Assembly: GCA_964629475.1 (NCBI GenBank)
Contig: CAZVQW010000003.1
Span: 62,001 to 126,000 of the forward strand
Direction of reading: 5' to 3'
DNA: 64,000 bases
Source: SMWD01 sp964629475
GTDB taxonomy: Bacteria; Pseudomonadota; Gammaproteobacteria; Steroidobacterales; GCA-2729495
Both the position numbers and the translations under genes were made by a program. The notes below the pieces were generated by a model that saw only the letters and a program-made list of their open reading frames with translations, ran no database searches and was not told where the DNA came from. Shown here one piece after another: positions 50,077 to 58,797 of this stretch (positions are counted from its first letter, which is position 1; every line of letters starts with the position of its first letter).

Positions 50077-52182
50077 TTACCAGTTGTATGCCAGTCGCGC
50101 AAAGAAACTGCGACCGGAACCCGGCAGGCGTTCGCCCATGGCTATATCACTGTTACTCACGCGATTCACGCCATTAGTGTGATCGCTGTACTCCTTATCA
50201 AAAACATTGTTCAAACCGGCAGTCAGTAGCAGTTCCTCAAGAAACCGGTAGCTACCGTACAGATTCATTATGCCGTACCCGGCTGTTGGTGCTTCTTCAT
50301 TGGTACCGGATACTTTGTCCTGGCTGGCTGCAAACATACCTTCCAGTGTGGCAGTCCAGCGGTTCCGGTCATAAGTCAGCCCGATCACGGACGTCAGTGG
50401 TGCGATGCGGTACAGGTTGTCGCTGGTATCGCGACGCTTGCCCCGCACATAACTCAGAACGCCGTCTATACGCCAACCTGCGGGGAGCAGAACCTCGAAG
50501 TCGGTGTCGATGCCGTACAGTTCGGCATCGACGTTGTTGAACTGCAGCGGGACCGGATCGCCCATCATCACCGTGCTGAACATGATGACGGCCGGATCAG
50601 TAGACGGTGTGCCCTGAATGTAGTCATCCACGCGATTGTAGAAGATGCGTGGCCCGATTCTGCTGTCGCCGATATGCCAGTCGAGGCCGATGTCAATGAT
50701 ATTGGATTTTTCTTTTTTCAGTTCCAGGTTGCCGACATAGGTCTTGCCGTCTGCCAGGCCCGCGGTTGCCTCCATAGGCAGCCAGAGGTACAACTCCTGG
50801 TAGGCCGGTGCACGTTCTTTGTGTGCGAGGCCGATGTCGAGTCGCAGGTCTGCAGACATTCGGTAGAATAATTTACCAACTGCATCGGTGACATCCCAGT
50901 CTAATTCCCGGTCTGCTGCGTTGAAGCGGTCACGCAGTACTTGTGCCGGGGGCATCATCATGGCCGGCGTGCCGTCAACCTGCCCGGCGTCTGCATCGAC
51001 CTGTGTGTAGCGTCCGCCGAGTTGGTAGGCCCATGTCTCGCTGATCGGCGTCGTCCATTCGGCAAACAGGCCGACACGGTCACGTGTCACGTCATTGAAG
51101 TTCTGTATGAAGAACGCGGCATTGTTCGGGTTGGAGATACCGGCGTCATGATTAGTCAGATCGCCGTCTATGCCGATACCGAGATCCCCGGCGGAAAAAT
51201 TCATATTTATACCCAGTTCGAAACCCGTGGCATCACCTTCGGCCAGCGTGGCACGATATCGGGTGAGAACAGTTGGAGGGGCGCGCAGTCCGAAGTTGTC
51301 CATCATGTGTTCGACCTGCGTGTAATAGAGTTTACCGGTGAGATTGACAATCCCGATTTCACCGTGGTAATCAGCACTGATGATGTCGGTATCGACATAG
51401 CGAATATCCATCGGCAATGCGGGCGTACCGCTGTCGTCCGTCTCATTACGCATATAGTCAAGACCGAACTGGTGGTCGCCGATCGATAGACCGTACCCGA
51501 GCCCCCATGCGCTGCGATCATATTCGGTGGGGTGAATGTCACCGCTCGGGAACTCCGTGTCATCGCCTTTTTCCAGGACACCCATGGCATGCATCCGGTG
51601 TGTATTATTCGCTCCGCTGAGCAGTGCGCCGAAGCCAAAACCGTTATCGACCGTCTGGGCAGATCCGTTCAGTGTGCCGTGAAATTCGAAGTCCTGCCCG
51701 GTCGAAAATTCGCTGGTTTGCAAGCTGGTTTTGACTTGTCCACCGATAGTTTCACTGCCGGCGCTGACAGGCGTAATACCGCGCTGTACTTCCAGTGAAC
51801 TCAGCAACGGCATCGGGGCATAGTGCAGCGGTGCATCCATCCAGTTGGGTCCACCGGACGTGATGGGTATGCCGTTGACCTTTGTATTCAGGCGATATGC
51901 GAACATCCCACGGTATTGGGCAATGCTGGTCAGTTGGCCGTTGGAGTTCAGGTTACCGCCGGGTGTGCGCTTCAGCAGATCGCCGGTGGTCGGCGAGGTC
52001 ACCGGCGTTTTCAACGGATCAATGGTTACGCGAAGCATGTCATCGCGCTGGCCGATTACGACAATGTTGGGTAACTTCTGTTCGGATACATCAGCATGGG
52101 CGGTTGTGAAAACTCCCTGACCCGCGATGATGGTAATGAGCGTCCCCAGGCAAGCCTGGTGGGCAGAAATGGTCATGTTCAT
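50077..52182 (-). CDS. TonB-dependent outer-membrane receptor, possibly for copper or another metal
   Basis: 701 residues: an N-terminal signal, a plug domain containing V-N-G-I-P-I-T-S-G-G-P-N-W-M-D-A-P and S-L-E-V-Q-R-G-I-T-P-V-S-A-G-S-E-T-I-G-G, and a beta barrel ending in R-L-A-Y-N-W with the terminal aromatic residue. The barrel is Met/His-containing near the N-terminal third (T-H-R-M-H-A-M). The partner gene upstream is DUF2946, often found beside copper receptors of the OprC type. The substrate is inferred, not shown. A short CACGT palindrome lies between the two genes. Confidence 0.88.
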   Translation of the reverse strand: MNMTISAHQACLGTLITIIAGQGVFTTAHADVSEQKLPNIVVIGQRDDMLRVTIDPLKTPVTSPTTGDLLKRTPGGNLNSNGQLTSIAQYRGMFAYRLNTKVNGIPITSGGPNWMDAPLHYAPMPLLSSLEVQRGITPVSAGSETIGGQVKTSLQTSEFSTGQDFEFHGTLNGSAQTVDNGFGFGALLSGANNTHRMHAMGVLEKGDDTEFPSGDIHPTEYDRSAWGLGYGLSIGDHQFGLDYMRNETDDSGTPALPMDIRYVDTDIISADYHGEIGIVNLTGKLYYTQVEHMMDNFGLRAPPTVLTRYRATLAEGDATGFELGINMNFSAGDLGIGIDGDLTNHDAGISNPNNAAFFIQNFNDVTRDRVGLFAEWTTPISETWAYQLGGRYTQVDADAGQVDGTPAMMMPPAQVLRDRFNAADRELDWDVTDAVGKLFYRMSADLRLDIGLAHKERAPAYQELYLWLPMEATAGLADGKTYVGNLELKKEKSNIIDIGLDWHIGDSRIGPRIFYNRVDDYIQGTPSTDPAVIMFSTVMMGDPVPLQFNNVDAELYGIDTDFEVLLPAGWRIDGVLSYVRGKRRDTSDNLYRIAPLTSVIGLTYDRNRWTATLEGMFAASQDKVSGTNEEAPTAGYGIMNLYGSYRFLEELLLTAGLNNVFDKEYSDHTNGVNRVSNSDIAMGERLPGSGRSFFARLAYNW

Positions 52183-52244
52183 GGCTGGACTCCATAGGCG
52201 CCACGTTTACGTGACGCCGGTTAACGACAAGGTAATGGATATCG

Positions 52245-52655
52245 TCAGGAGTGTGCCGGCGGCCCCCGGGCGGGAATGGCCGTGTATGCATAGGTTGGCA
52301 ATGCCATCGAGTGATACTCGATGAGCGGCTCGGCCGTATTTTCGACAGGATCAGTGGTCGGCGCAGTCGAGGGTGCGACCATTGGTACAAATGCAAGCGC
52401 AAATGTGCAGGTGCCATCAGCAGTATCGTGCTTATCGCTGTGTCGATGAGCGAGATGTCCGGCCTGTTGCCCTGTTTCCGCTGCCTGCCGGGCAACCGGA
52501 AGGTCGCCCTGGCTGGGACACAGGACAATGGTCCGTGCGTAACGGTCGAGCATAAACCCTGCCGGAACAGCGGCGTGCAACAGCAGTGCAGTGCAGGCGA
52601 TTACCGATAACGTTCTGCGGAGCAGAGAGTTGGGATTTCGCAGGCGACGAAGCAT
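52245..52655 (-). CDS. DUF2946 family protein
   Basis: 136 residues from the ATG at 52655. A basic N-terminus and hydrophobic helix end in H-A-A-V-P-A-G-F-M-L-D, the family signature, followed by V-L-C-P and a His/Asp-rich linker (H-L-A-H-R-H-S-D-K-H-D) and C-T-F-A. The His/Cys content suggests metal binding. It sits 62 bases upstream of the TonB receptor on the same strand. Confidence 0.75.
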   Translation of the reverse strand: MLRRLRNPNSLLRRTLSVIACTALLLHAAVPAGFMLDRYARTIVLCPSQGDLPVARQAAETGQQAGHLAHRHSDKHDTADGTCTFALAFVPMVAPSTAPTTDPVENTAEPLIEYHSMALPTYAYTAIPARGPPAHS

Positions 52656-52794
52656 AGCGTACGATTCTAGCAAGCTTTAGAATGAGATTTTAGTGATTAA
52701 ATTCAAGGGGATAGACCCGGAATTTTCCAAATATGCGGCTCTCCCTCCCCCAATGGCTGGAGCGTACCGGGGGAAAGGAGCATGCCGTTAGCGA

Positions 52795-53775
52795 TCAGGT
52801 GACGTTGTTTCTCGGACTGCCGCGCAGGAAGGCGGTGATGTTCTCGGCCATCTGGTCGACAGCCCGCTGGCGCGATTCGCGGCCGGCCCATGCGATGTGC
52901 GGCGTGACGATCAGGTTGGGCAGCTGTTTATCAATGAGCGGTTCCGGGTCGACCGGCGGTTCCTGGCGCAGCACGTCGATACCCGCACCGGCAATCTGCC
53001 CGGCTTTCAGTGCCGCGATGAGCGCAGCGGAATCAACGAGGCCGCCGCGTGCCGTATTGACCAGTATCGCGTCGTTGCGCATTGCCGCCAGCGCATCGGC
53101 ATCGATCAGGTTCGCCGTATCCGGGTTGAGCGGGCAGTGCAGGCTGATGACATCCGCCTGGGCGAACAGTTTACCGAGGCCGACACGCTCCACACCGTCT
53201 GACTGATACGGACCTTCGGCAGATGTCGGGTCGTATGGCCGCCGCGCAGCCAGAACGTGCATACCGAATACCTCGGCAACTCGCCCGGCGGCCGCGCCGA
53301 GCGAGCCGAAGCCGACGATACCGATTGTCTTGCCGTCAAGCTCGCGGATTGGAAAGTCGAGCAGGCAGAACGGCCGACCGGCTTTCCATGCACCGTCACG
53401 GACGGCCTGTCGGTAGTCGCCCAGTTGCTGGGTCAGCGCGAGAATTAGTGTGAATACATGTTGAACGACTGATGGTACGCAGTAGTTACGGATATTGCTG
53501 ACGACGATGCCTGCTTCGGCGGCGGCATCGAGATCGACGTTATCGGTACCGGTCGCAGCCAGGCAAATCAGCCGCAGATTTTCGGCAGACCTGATCGTGG
53601 CGGCAGATAACCGCACTTTATTGACAAGAATAATTTCGGCCTGCGCGACACGTTCGGCGATCTGACCGTCCTGCGTCGACGGAAACAATTCGAGTTCGGG
53701 CAGCAGATCCGTCAGCGGTGCAAGATCGATATCGTCGGGACCCAGCGTATCGGTGTCGAGAAAAACGGATCTCAT
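52795..53775 (-). CDS. D-2-hydroxyacid dehydrogenase (hydroxypyruvate/glycerate reductase-like)
   Basis: 326 residues. The Rossmann motif G-I-V-G-F-G-S-L-G lies about residue 150. The catalytic Arg is in N-T-A-R-G-G-L-V-D, the Glu in D-V-L-R-Q-E-P-P, and the His in T-P-H-I-A-W-A. Overall it resembles NAD(P)H-dependent glycerate/hydroxypyruvate dehydrogenases. Its ATG shares one base with the stop of the upstream PEP carboxylase homologue, so the two are translationally coupled. Confidence 0.9.
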   Translation of the reverse strand: MRSVFLDTDTLGPDDIDLAPLTDLLPELELFPSTQDGQIAERVAQAEIILVNKVRLSAATIRSAENLRLICLAATGTDNVDLDAAAEAGIVVSNIRNYCVPSVVQHVFTLILALTQQLGDYRQAVRDGAWKAGRPFCLLDFPIRELDGKTIGIVGFGSLGAAAGRVAEVFGMHVLAARRPYDPTSAEGPYQSDGVERVGLGKLFAQADVISLHCPLNPDTANLIDADALAAMRNDAILVNTARGGLVDSAALIAALKAGQIAGAGIDVLRQEPPVDPEPLIDKQLPNLIVTPHIAWAGRESRQRAVDQMAENITAFLRGSPRNNVT

Positions 53776-56618
53776 CAGCCGGAGTCCTGCAGACCCCTGG
53801 CGATACCGTTGATGCTCGCGATCAGTGCGTCGAACAGAGCCTCGTCATCACGATTGGCCGCGCGCCAGCGGCGCAACAAGTCGACCTGGAGCAGGCTCAT
53901 CGGGTCTACATAGGGATTGCGCAGCCGAATCGATCGCCGCAGTGCGCTTTGTTTTTCGAGCAGAACTTGCTGGTTTCTGAGGGACAGCATCTGTTCGACG
54001 CTGAGATCGAATTCGGTGCGCATCAGAGGAAAGAACTGCTGGTGAAGATCGCCGGCCAGTTCCGAGTACCGGCTGGCGATATTCAGGTCGGTTTTTGCGA
54101 GTACAATTTCAATGTCGTACAGGACGGCGCGGAAGAAATACCATGATTCCGCCATCTCGCGTACAGCCTCGATGCCAAACTCGGTAATAGCCGCCGTTAA
54201 TCCCGTACCGATGCCATACCATCCCGGCAGGATATGCCGGCTTTGGATCCATGCGTGATCCCAAGGTATGCCGCGCAAATCCTCTATATTGCCGCTGGAA
54301 TCGGGCAAGTCGATTCGCTCGACCTCACGCATACGCTCAATGGCATCGACCGGTGTCGCATTCTGGAAATACTCAAAGAAATTCTTTGGATCGTAGACGA
54401 GTTCCCTGTAACGGGCTGCGCTGGCGCTGGCGATGACCTCCATCATGCCATGCCATTCGCTGATTTCCTTGTCGGCCTGTTTGCGTGGTAGTGCCGTCGC
54501 AATGGCAACCGAGCTCATGGTTTGCTCGAGTGTTCGCAACGCGATTCCACGCACGCCATATTTGGCATTAACCAGTTCGCCCTGTTCGGTTGCCCGTAAT
54601 CGGCCGCGCACGGCGCCGGCCGGTGAACCAAGTACAGCCGCATGGGTTCGGCCGCCACCGCGGCTGATCGTGCCGCCGCGGCCATGAAACAGTGTGAAAT
54701 CTACGCCGGCCATGTCCATCGTTGCGATCAGGTCCGATTGCGCCTGATGCAGCGACCAGCGTGCCGATGCAATGCTGACATCGCGGTTCGTATCCGAGTA
54801 ACTGACCATGATGACCTGGTGGTCATTGCGCTGGCGGAGATGTTCCCGATATATCTCGTCCTGTAACAACTGGCGCATCGTCGATGAACAGTGAGTCAGA
54901 TCTTCGATGGTCTCGAAATACGGTGCGATATCCATCGGCACTCCACCGTTCTTCTTTTTCAGGTCTGCCCAGCGGGCCAGCAAAAGCACAGACAAGACGT
55001 CATCGACGTCATGCGCCATGCTGATTACATATGGCCCAATCGCTTGCTTGCCGTATCGGCGGCGACAGAATGCGATCGCCTGAAAAATAGCCAGTGCGCG
55101 GCGTGACGGACTGTCCGGATCGACGGACGGCGACTCATTGCGTTCCAGTGCCTCCTGCAGACGCAGCGTGCGCTCCTCGGACGTTTTGTCGAGCCAGTCA
55201 CTTTCACCAAGACAGTGGCCGATCACCCGGCGATTGACGATTGCGCTTTGCCGAATGTCGAGCGTCAGGAAGTGAAAGCCAAAAGTCTTGATGCGGGCAA
55301 TCAGGCGCCGGGTGCCAAACAAACCTGCGTGCTTGCCATGATTGGCCACCAGACTGTCCTGCACGAGTTCCATATCCTTGAGAAATTCATCCGCCGATTC
55401 ATAAGGATAAATGTCGTCATCGAAAGTTGCCTGCAACCGCTGCTCGACGAGTTTCAGGTAAGCACGATACGGCATGTCGCGGTATCGTAACGATACCTGG
55501 CCGGCAGCACCGGGGAACTGGTCAGCATATTGCTGCGTGCGCCGAGTCAGTTCGTCGGAGACCGAGACACGACTCGTGCTCTGACTTAGTTTCACCGCCA
55601 GCGCCCGCACTTCATTGAAATACAGGTTGAGAATCAGTGAGCGCTGCCGGACGAGTGTTTCGCGTATCGTGCGTCCCGTAATATCCGGCCGTGCCTCAAA
55701 ATCGCCACCGATCCATGATGCGAAATGGAGAATCGTCGGGAGTTTGACGTCGGTGGCTTCGTCACCGTAAGCGAGTTGCAGCGATTCGGAAATGCGCTCG
55801 TAGAATGGCGGTAAGGCCCGATAAATGACATCCGTCAGAAAGAACAGTATGTGCTCGACCTCATCGAAAACCGTGCGCTCTTCGTGCGGATGTTCCTCTG
55901 TTTGCCAGATTGTCGTGATATCGCTGCGAATGCTGCTGAGACACACGTTAACTTCCTGCGGAGTCAGTACCGGGTTCTGTATCTCGACGAGGCGCTTGAC
56001 GATATTTTGCTGCTTGCGCAGGATCGTGCGCCGCGTCGGTTCGATACCATCGGCAGCAAAGACCGGTTCGATCTTCAGGGAGTTCAGCAGGTCGAGAACG
56101 TCATTCAGGCTCAGGCCCGCATCGTGCAGTCGGAATATGGTTTCCTCTATCCCGCCCGGTTGACGAATGGATGGATCCTTGAGGTAATCGCGCCACCGAC
56201 GGATACGATGCACTTGTTCGGCCGTATTGACGACCTGAAAATAGGTCGAAAAGGCGCGGACAAAGTTTCGTGCGCTGAGTGGTGACAATGAATGCACCAG
56301 GGCATCGAGATGTGCGCCGGCCTTGGCATCGCCTTCGCGGCGATCGATAGCGGTTCTTCGTGCCGCCTCGACGACATCGAACAGGGAATCGCCGCCTTGT
56401 TCCTTGAGCAAATCTCCGATCATTGCCGCAAGGTTATGAACATCATGACGGAGCGCGGCGTCCTTCTCTGCGAACTCTATATCCTTACGCTTTTCCGCAG
56501 GACGCGCAGTGGGATGTAGTCCCGTCGCTTCGGTCGGATTCATGGCAGACATGGCTGGAAGATGTGGATAATTGCGACGACGATGCTGTGGCGGAAACGC
56601 GATGTGATTGATCATCAA
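53775..56618 (-). CDS. ppc: Phosphoenolpyruvate carboxylase homologue with altered active-site motifs
   Basis: 947 residues, full PEPC length; the true start may be one of the internal Met codons near residue 23. The fold signatures are present: F-H-G-R-G-G-T-I-S-R-G-G-G, L-R-A-T-E-Q-G-E, F-E-T-I-E-D-L and the C-terminal N-G-I-A-R-G-L. However, the catalytic T-A-H-P-T-E motif reads A-A-D-G-I-E (residues 188-193), with Asp190 in place of His138 of the Escherichia coli enzyme. The Y-S-D-S-x-K-D motif reads Y-S-D-T-N-R-D, Arg612 replacing Lys546. Normal activity is therefore doubtful. It is divergent from the SLC13 transporter gene. Confidence 0.88.
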   Translation of the reverse strand: MMINHIAFPPQHRRRNYPHLPAMSAMNPTEATGLHPTARPAEKRKDIEFAEKDAALRHDVHNLAAMIGDLLKEQGGDSLFDVVEAARRTAIDRREGDAKAGAHLDALVHSLSPLSARNFVRAFSTYFQVVNTAEQVHRIRRWRDYLKDPSIRQPGGIEETIFRLHDAGLSLNDVLDLLNSLKIEPVFAADGIEPTRRTILRKQQNIVKRLVEIQNPVLTPQEVNVCLSSIRSDITTIWQTEEHPHEERTVFDEVEHILFFLTDVIYRALPPFYERISESLQLAYGDEATDVKLPTILHFASWIGGDFEARPDITGRTIRETLVRQRSLILNLYFNEVRALAVKLSQSTSRVSVSDELTRRTQQYADQFPGAAGQVSLRYRDMPYRAYLKLVEQRLQATFDDDIYPYESADEFLKDMELVQDSLVANHGKHAGLFGTRRLIARIKTFGFHFLTLDIRQSAIVNRRVIGHCLGESDWLDKTSEERTLRLQEALERNESPSVDPDSPSRRALAIFQAIAFCRRRYGKQAIGPYVISMAHDVDDVLSVLLLARWADLKKKNGGVPMDIAPYFETIEDLTHCSSTMRQLLQDEIYREHLRQRNDHQVIMVSYSDTNRDVSIASARWSLHQAQSDLIATMDMAGVDFTLFHGRGGTISRGGGRTHAAVLGSPAGAVRGRLRATEQGELVNAKYGVRGIALRTLEQTMSSVAIATALPRKQADKEISEWHGMMEVIASASAARYRELVYDPKNFFEYFQNATPVDAIERMREVERIDLPDSSGNIEDLRGIPWDHAWIQSRHILPGWYGIGTGLTAAITEFGIEAVREMAESWYFFRAVLYDIEIVLAKTDLNIASRYSELAGDLHQQFFPLMRTEFDLSVEQMLSLRNQQVLLEKQSALRRSIRLRNPYVDPMSLLQVDLLRRWRAANRDDEALFDALIASINGIARGLQDSG

Positions 56619-56753
56619 TGCTGTTTCCGAATACTAAGACCGAATTGAGCCAGATGGAAGCACTTTTGACGATCTCCGTGAGATCCATGTCAGTGGGAGA
56701 ATCTGCGCCTGATTACAGGTATCCTATGTTGCCGATCAGCATAAGGATTGATT

Positions 56754-58571
56754 TTGCCGCAACTCCCTGAGCCACATGCCATCGTCGTCATTCTTCTGAC
56801 TGGCCTGGCGATGTTCCTGTTTACGAAAGACCGGATCCCTTTGGAGACGACGGGCCTCGGTGTTCTCGTGTTACTCGTACTGATGTTCAAAATTTTCCCG
56901 TACGAGAACATTGAACCAGAGAATTTCTTTTTCAATTTTGGTCATGAAGCACTGGTTACAATTTGTGCATTGTTGATTCTCGGCCGCGGGCTTGAGGCGA
57001 CAGGTGCATTGCAGCCGCTGGCATCAATCATGTCGAAATACTGGCTCGATCAACCGACGCTGGCATTGGTCGGGACCTTGATTGTCGGTGCCGTTTGCAG
57101 TGCATTTCTGAATAACACGCCGATCGTAGTCATGTTGCTGCCGGTACTCGTTGCCGCCTGTATGCGTGCCGGCCGACTGCCATCGAAGGTCCTGATGCCG
57201 ATGGGCCTGGCCACGCTGATCGGCGGTATGGCAACGACGATCGGTACCTCGACGAATCTCCTCGTGGTCGGCATCGCTGCCGATCTTGGTGAGCGGCGCT
57301 TCGACATGTTCGATTTCACCCTGCCGGTCCTGATCGCCGGTGGTGTGGGCCTGTTGTTTCTGTGGCTGGTTGCACCGCGACTATTGCCGGAACGCAAGGC
57401 ATTTATGACCGATACGACGCCACGCCTGTTCAGCGCTGTCTTGTATGTCAATGAAGATGGATTCGCTCCCGGCAAGACGTTGTCCGAGGTTCGTGCGAAG
57501 ACCGAAGGTCGTATGCGTGTTGACAGGATTCAGCGAACCGAAACGTTATTTGTCGCAAAATTGCCCTCCGTCACACTACAGCCGGGTGATCGGTTATACG
57601 TTAAGGATTCGGCCGAGCGTCTCAAGGAATTCGAGCAGACGTTGGGTGCGACGTTGTTTAATGTGTCGGATGGCGAGCATCCGGTTAGTGACGAGGTGCC
57701 GCTGGAGACCGAGGGTCAACTGCTCGCAGAGGTTGTTATTACCCGCGGGTCACCCTTGCATCATCGGACACTGAATGCGGCACAGTTCAGCAGCCGTTTC
57801 GGGTTGTTCCCGTTGGCGATTCACCGTACCCGCGCGTCACAGGATGTCAGTGGCGATCTGGGCGCAATCCGGTTGCGTGCCGGTGACGTGTTGCTCGTGC
57901 AGGGTTCGCGTGACGCGGTACAAAATTTACGTGAGAGCGGCTCGATGCTCGTGCTCGATGCGACTACCGATCTGCCGCATACGAAACGGGCCCCGGTCGC
58001 GCTGGGTATCATTCTCACCGTTGTCGCTGTTGCTGCGGCCGGTATCCTGCCGATCTCCATGGCAGCCTTGTGCGGTGTTTCGGCGATGCTGATAACCGGG
58101 TGTTTGCAATGGCGCGACGCCGGCGATGCTCTGAATATTGCAGTCATCATGATTATCGTTGCGAGTCTGTCTCTCGGTTCAGCGCTGATGGAGACCGGCG
58201 GTGCCAGGTTTATTGCCGAGTGGTTCGTATTTGTTACACAACCATTACCGGTGCCGCTGATTCTGAGCGGGTTGATTCTGCTGATGACCCTGTTGACGAA
58301 TGTGGTGTCGAACAACGCCGCCGCCGTCATCGGGACACCCGTCGCGATAAGCATTGCGCAACAAATCAATGCACCGACCGAGCCGTTCATTCTGGCGGTT
58401 ATTTTTGGTGCGAACATGAGTTTTTCGACACCGATCGGTTATCACACGAATCTGCTGATAATGAGTGCCGGCGGGTACAAGTTTTCGGATTTCATGCGGG
58501 TTGGTATTCCGCTGACACTCGTCATGTGGATTGCCTTTACGATCATTCTGCCGCTGCTTTACGGTCTTTGA
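56754..58571 (+). CDS. SLC13/DASS family transporter with two RCK-C domains
   Basis: About 605 residues. Membrane helices flank a central soluble part (about 205-400) with two TrkA-C/RCK-C-like domains. Conserved DASS loops are N-N-T-P-I-V-V-M-L-L-P, G-T-S-T-N-L-L-V and N-V-V-S-N-N-A-A-A-V-I-G-T-P, the last two being the substrate/sodium motifs. It is probably a sodium-coupled anion importer (sulfate, or di-carboxylates). I chose the TTG at 56754 because A-A-G-G-A is six bases upstream; a TTG at 56748 is also in frame. Confidence 0.9.
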   Translation: MPQLPEPHAIVVILLTGLAMFLFTKDRIPLETTGLGVLVLLVLMFKIFPYENIEPENFFFNFGHEALVTICALLILGRGLEATGALQPLASIMSKYWLDQPTLALVGTLIVGAVCSAFLNNTPIVVMLLPVLVAACMRAGRLPSKVLMPMGLATLIGGMATTIGTSTNLLVVGIAADLGERRFDMFDFTLPVLIAGGVGLLFLWLVAPRLLPERKAFMTDTTPRLFSAVLYVNEDGFAPGKTLSEVRAKTEGRMRVDRIQRTETLFVAKLPSVTLQPGDRLYVKDSAERLKEFEQTLGATLFNVSDGEHPVSDEVPLETEGQLLAEVVITRGSPLHHRTLNAAQFSSRFGLFPLAIHRTRASQDVSGDLGAIRLRAGDVLLVQGSRDAVQNLRESGSMLVLDATTDLPHTKRAPVALGIILTVVAVAAAGILPISMAALCGVSAMLITGCLQWRDAGDALNIAVIMIIVASLSLGSALMETGGARFIAEWFVFVTQPLPVPLILSGLILLMTLLTNVVSNNAAAVIGTPVAISIAQQINAPTEPFILAVIFGANMSFSTPIGYHTNLLIMSAGGYKFSDFMRVGIPLTLVMWIAFTIILPLLYGL

Positions 58572-58582
58572 GCTTTTTACTC

Positions 58583-58611
58583 TTGACGATTACGGCAAGT
58601 ACGGGGATACT
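58583..58611 (+). promoter_or_regulatory. Candidate trp operon promoter
   Basis: T-T-G-A-C-G (58583-58588), a 17-base spacer and G-A-T-A-C-T (58606-58611). The predicted start is about seven bases downstream, essentially at the ATG of the leader peptide, so the leader mRNA may have no 5' untranslated region. Confidence 0.6.
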
Positions 58612-58618
58612 GCGCACC

Positions 58619-58684
58619 ATGATTGGTACGGTCCGCAACGGAAACTGGTGGTGGCCCTTCTCCGCGGAGAGGGTTACGGGCTAG
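58619..58684 (+). CDS. trpL: trp operon leader peptide with three Trp codons
   Basis: 21 codons, ATG to TAG, encoding a peptide that starts M-I-G-T-V-R-N-G-N and continues W-W-W-P-F-S. Three consecutive TGG codons at 58646-58654 lie immediately before attenuator segment 1. The stop lies just past segment 2. Position, length and Trp run match classical trp leader peptides. Confidence 0.9.
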   Translation: MIGTVRNGNWWWPFSAERVTG

Positions 58685-58741
58685 CGCGTCAGCAGATAAC
58701 GGCCAAAAAACCCATCTCCGCAGTGCGGCGATGGGTTTTTT
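58655..58741 (+). promoter_or_regulatory. trp attenuator with alternative hairpins
   Basis: Segment 1 (58655-58665, C-C-C-T-T-C-T-C-C-G-C) can pair with segment 2 (58664-58673, G-C-G-G-A-G-A-G-G-G). Segment 2 can instead pair with segment 3 (58711-58721, C-C-C-A-T-C-T-C-C-G-C). Segment 3 otherwise pairs with segment 4 to form the terminator at 58705-58741. A ribosome stalled on the Trp codons would mask segment 1 and free segment 2 for the 2:3 antiterminator; one reaching the stop would mask segment 2 and allow termination. Confidence 0.9.
58705..58741 (+). terminator. Intrinsic terminator of the trp attenuator
   Basis: Perfect 12-pair outer stem A-A-A-A-A-A-C-C-C-A-T-C / G-A-T-G-G-G-T-T-T-T-T-T with an inner C-C-G-C / G-C-G-G stem and a T-run, 56 bases before trpE. 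Confidence 0.93.
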
Positions 58742-58797
58742 ATTGGGCGAGTATTTTAACCATACATTTTTGCCATAGATTTTGAGGTAAGCAACAG

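Noticed and set aside
52795..56618. A serine-cycle (methylotrophy) cluster
   Set aside because: Only two candidate genes, one with an altered active site; no malyl-CoA lyase, glyoxylate aminotransferase or glycerate kinase nearby.
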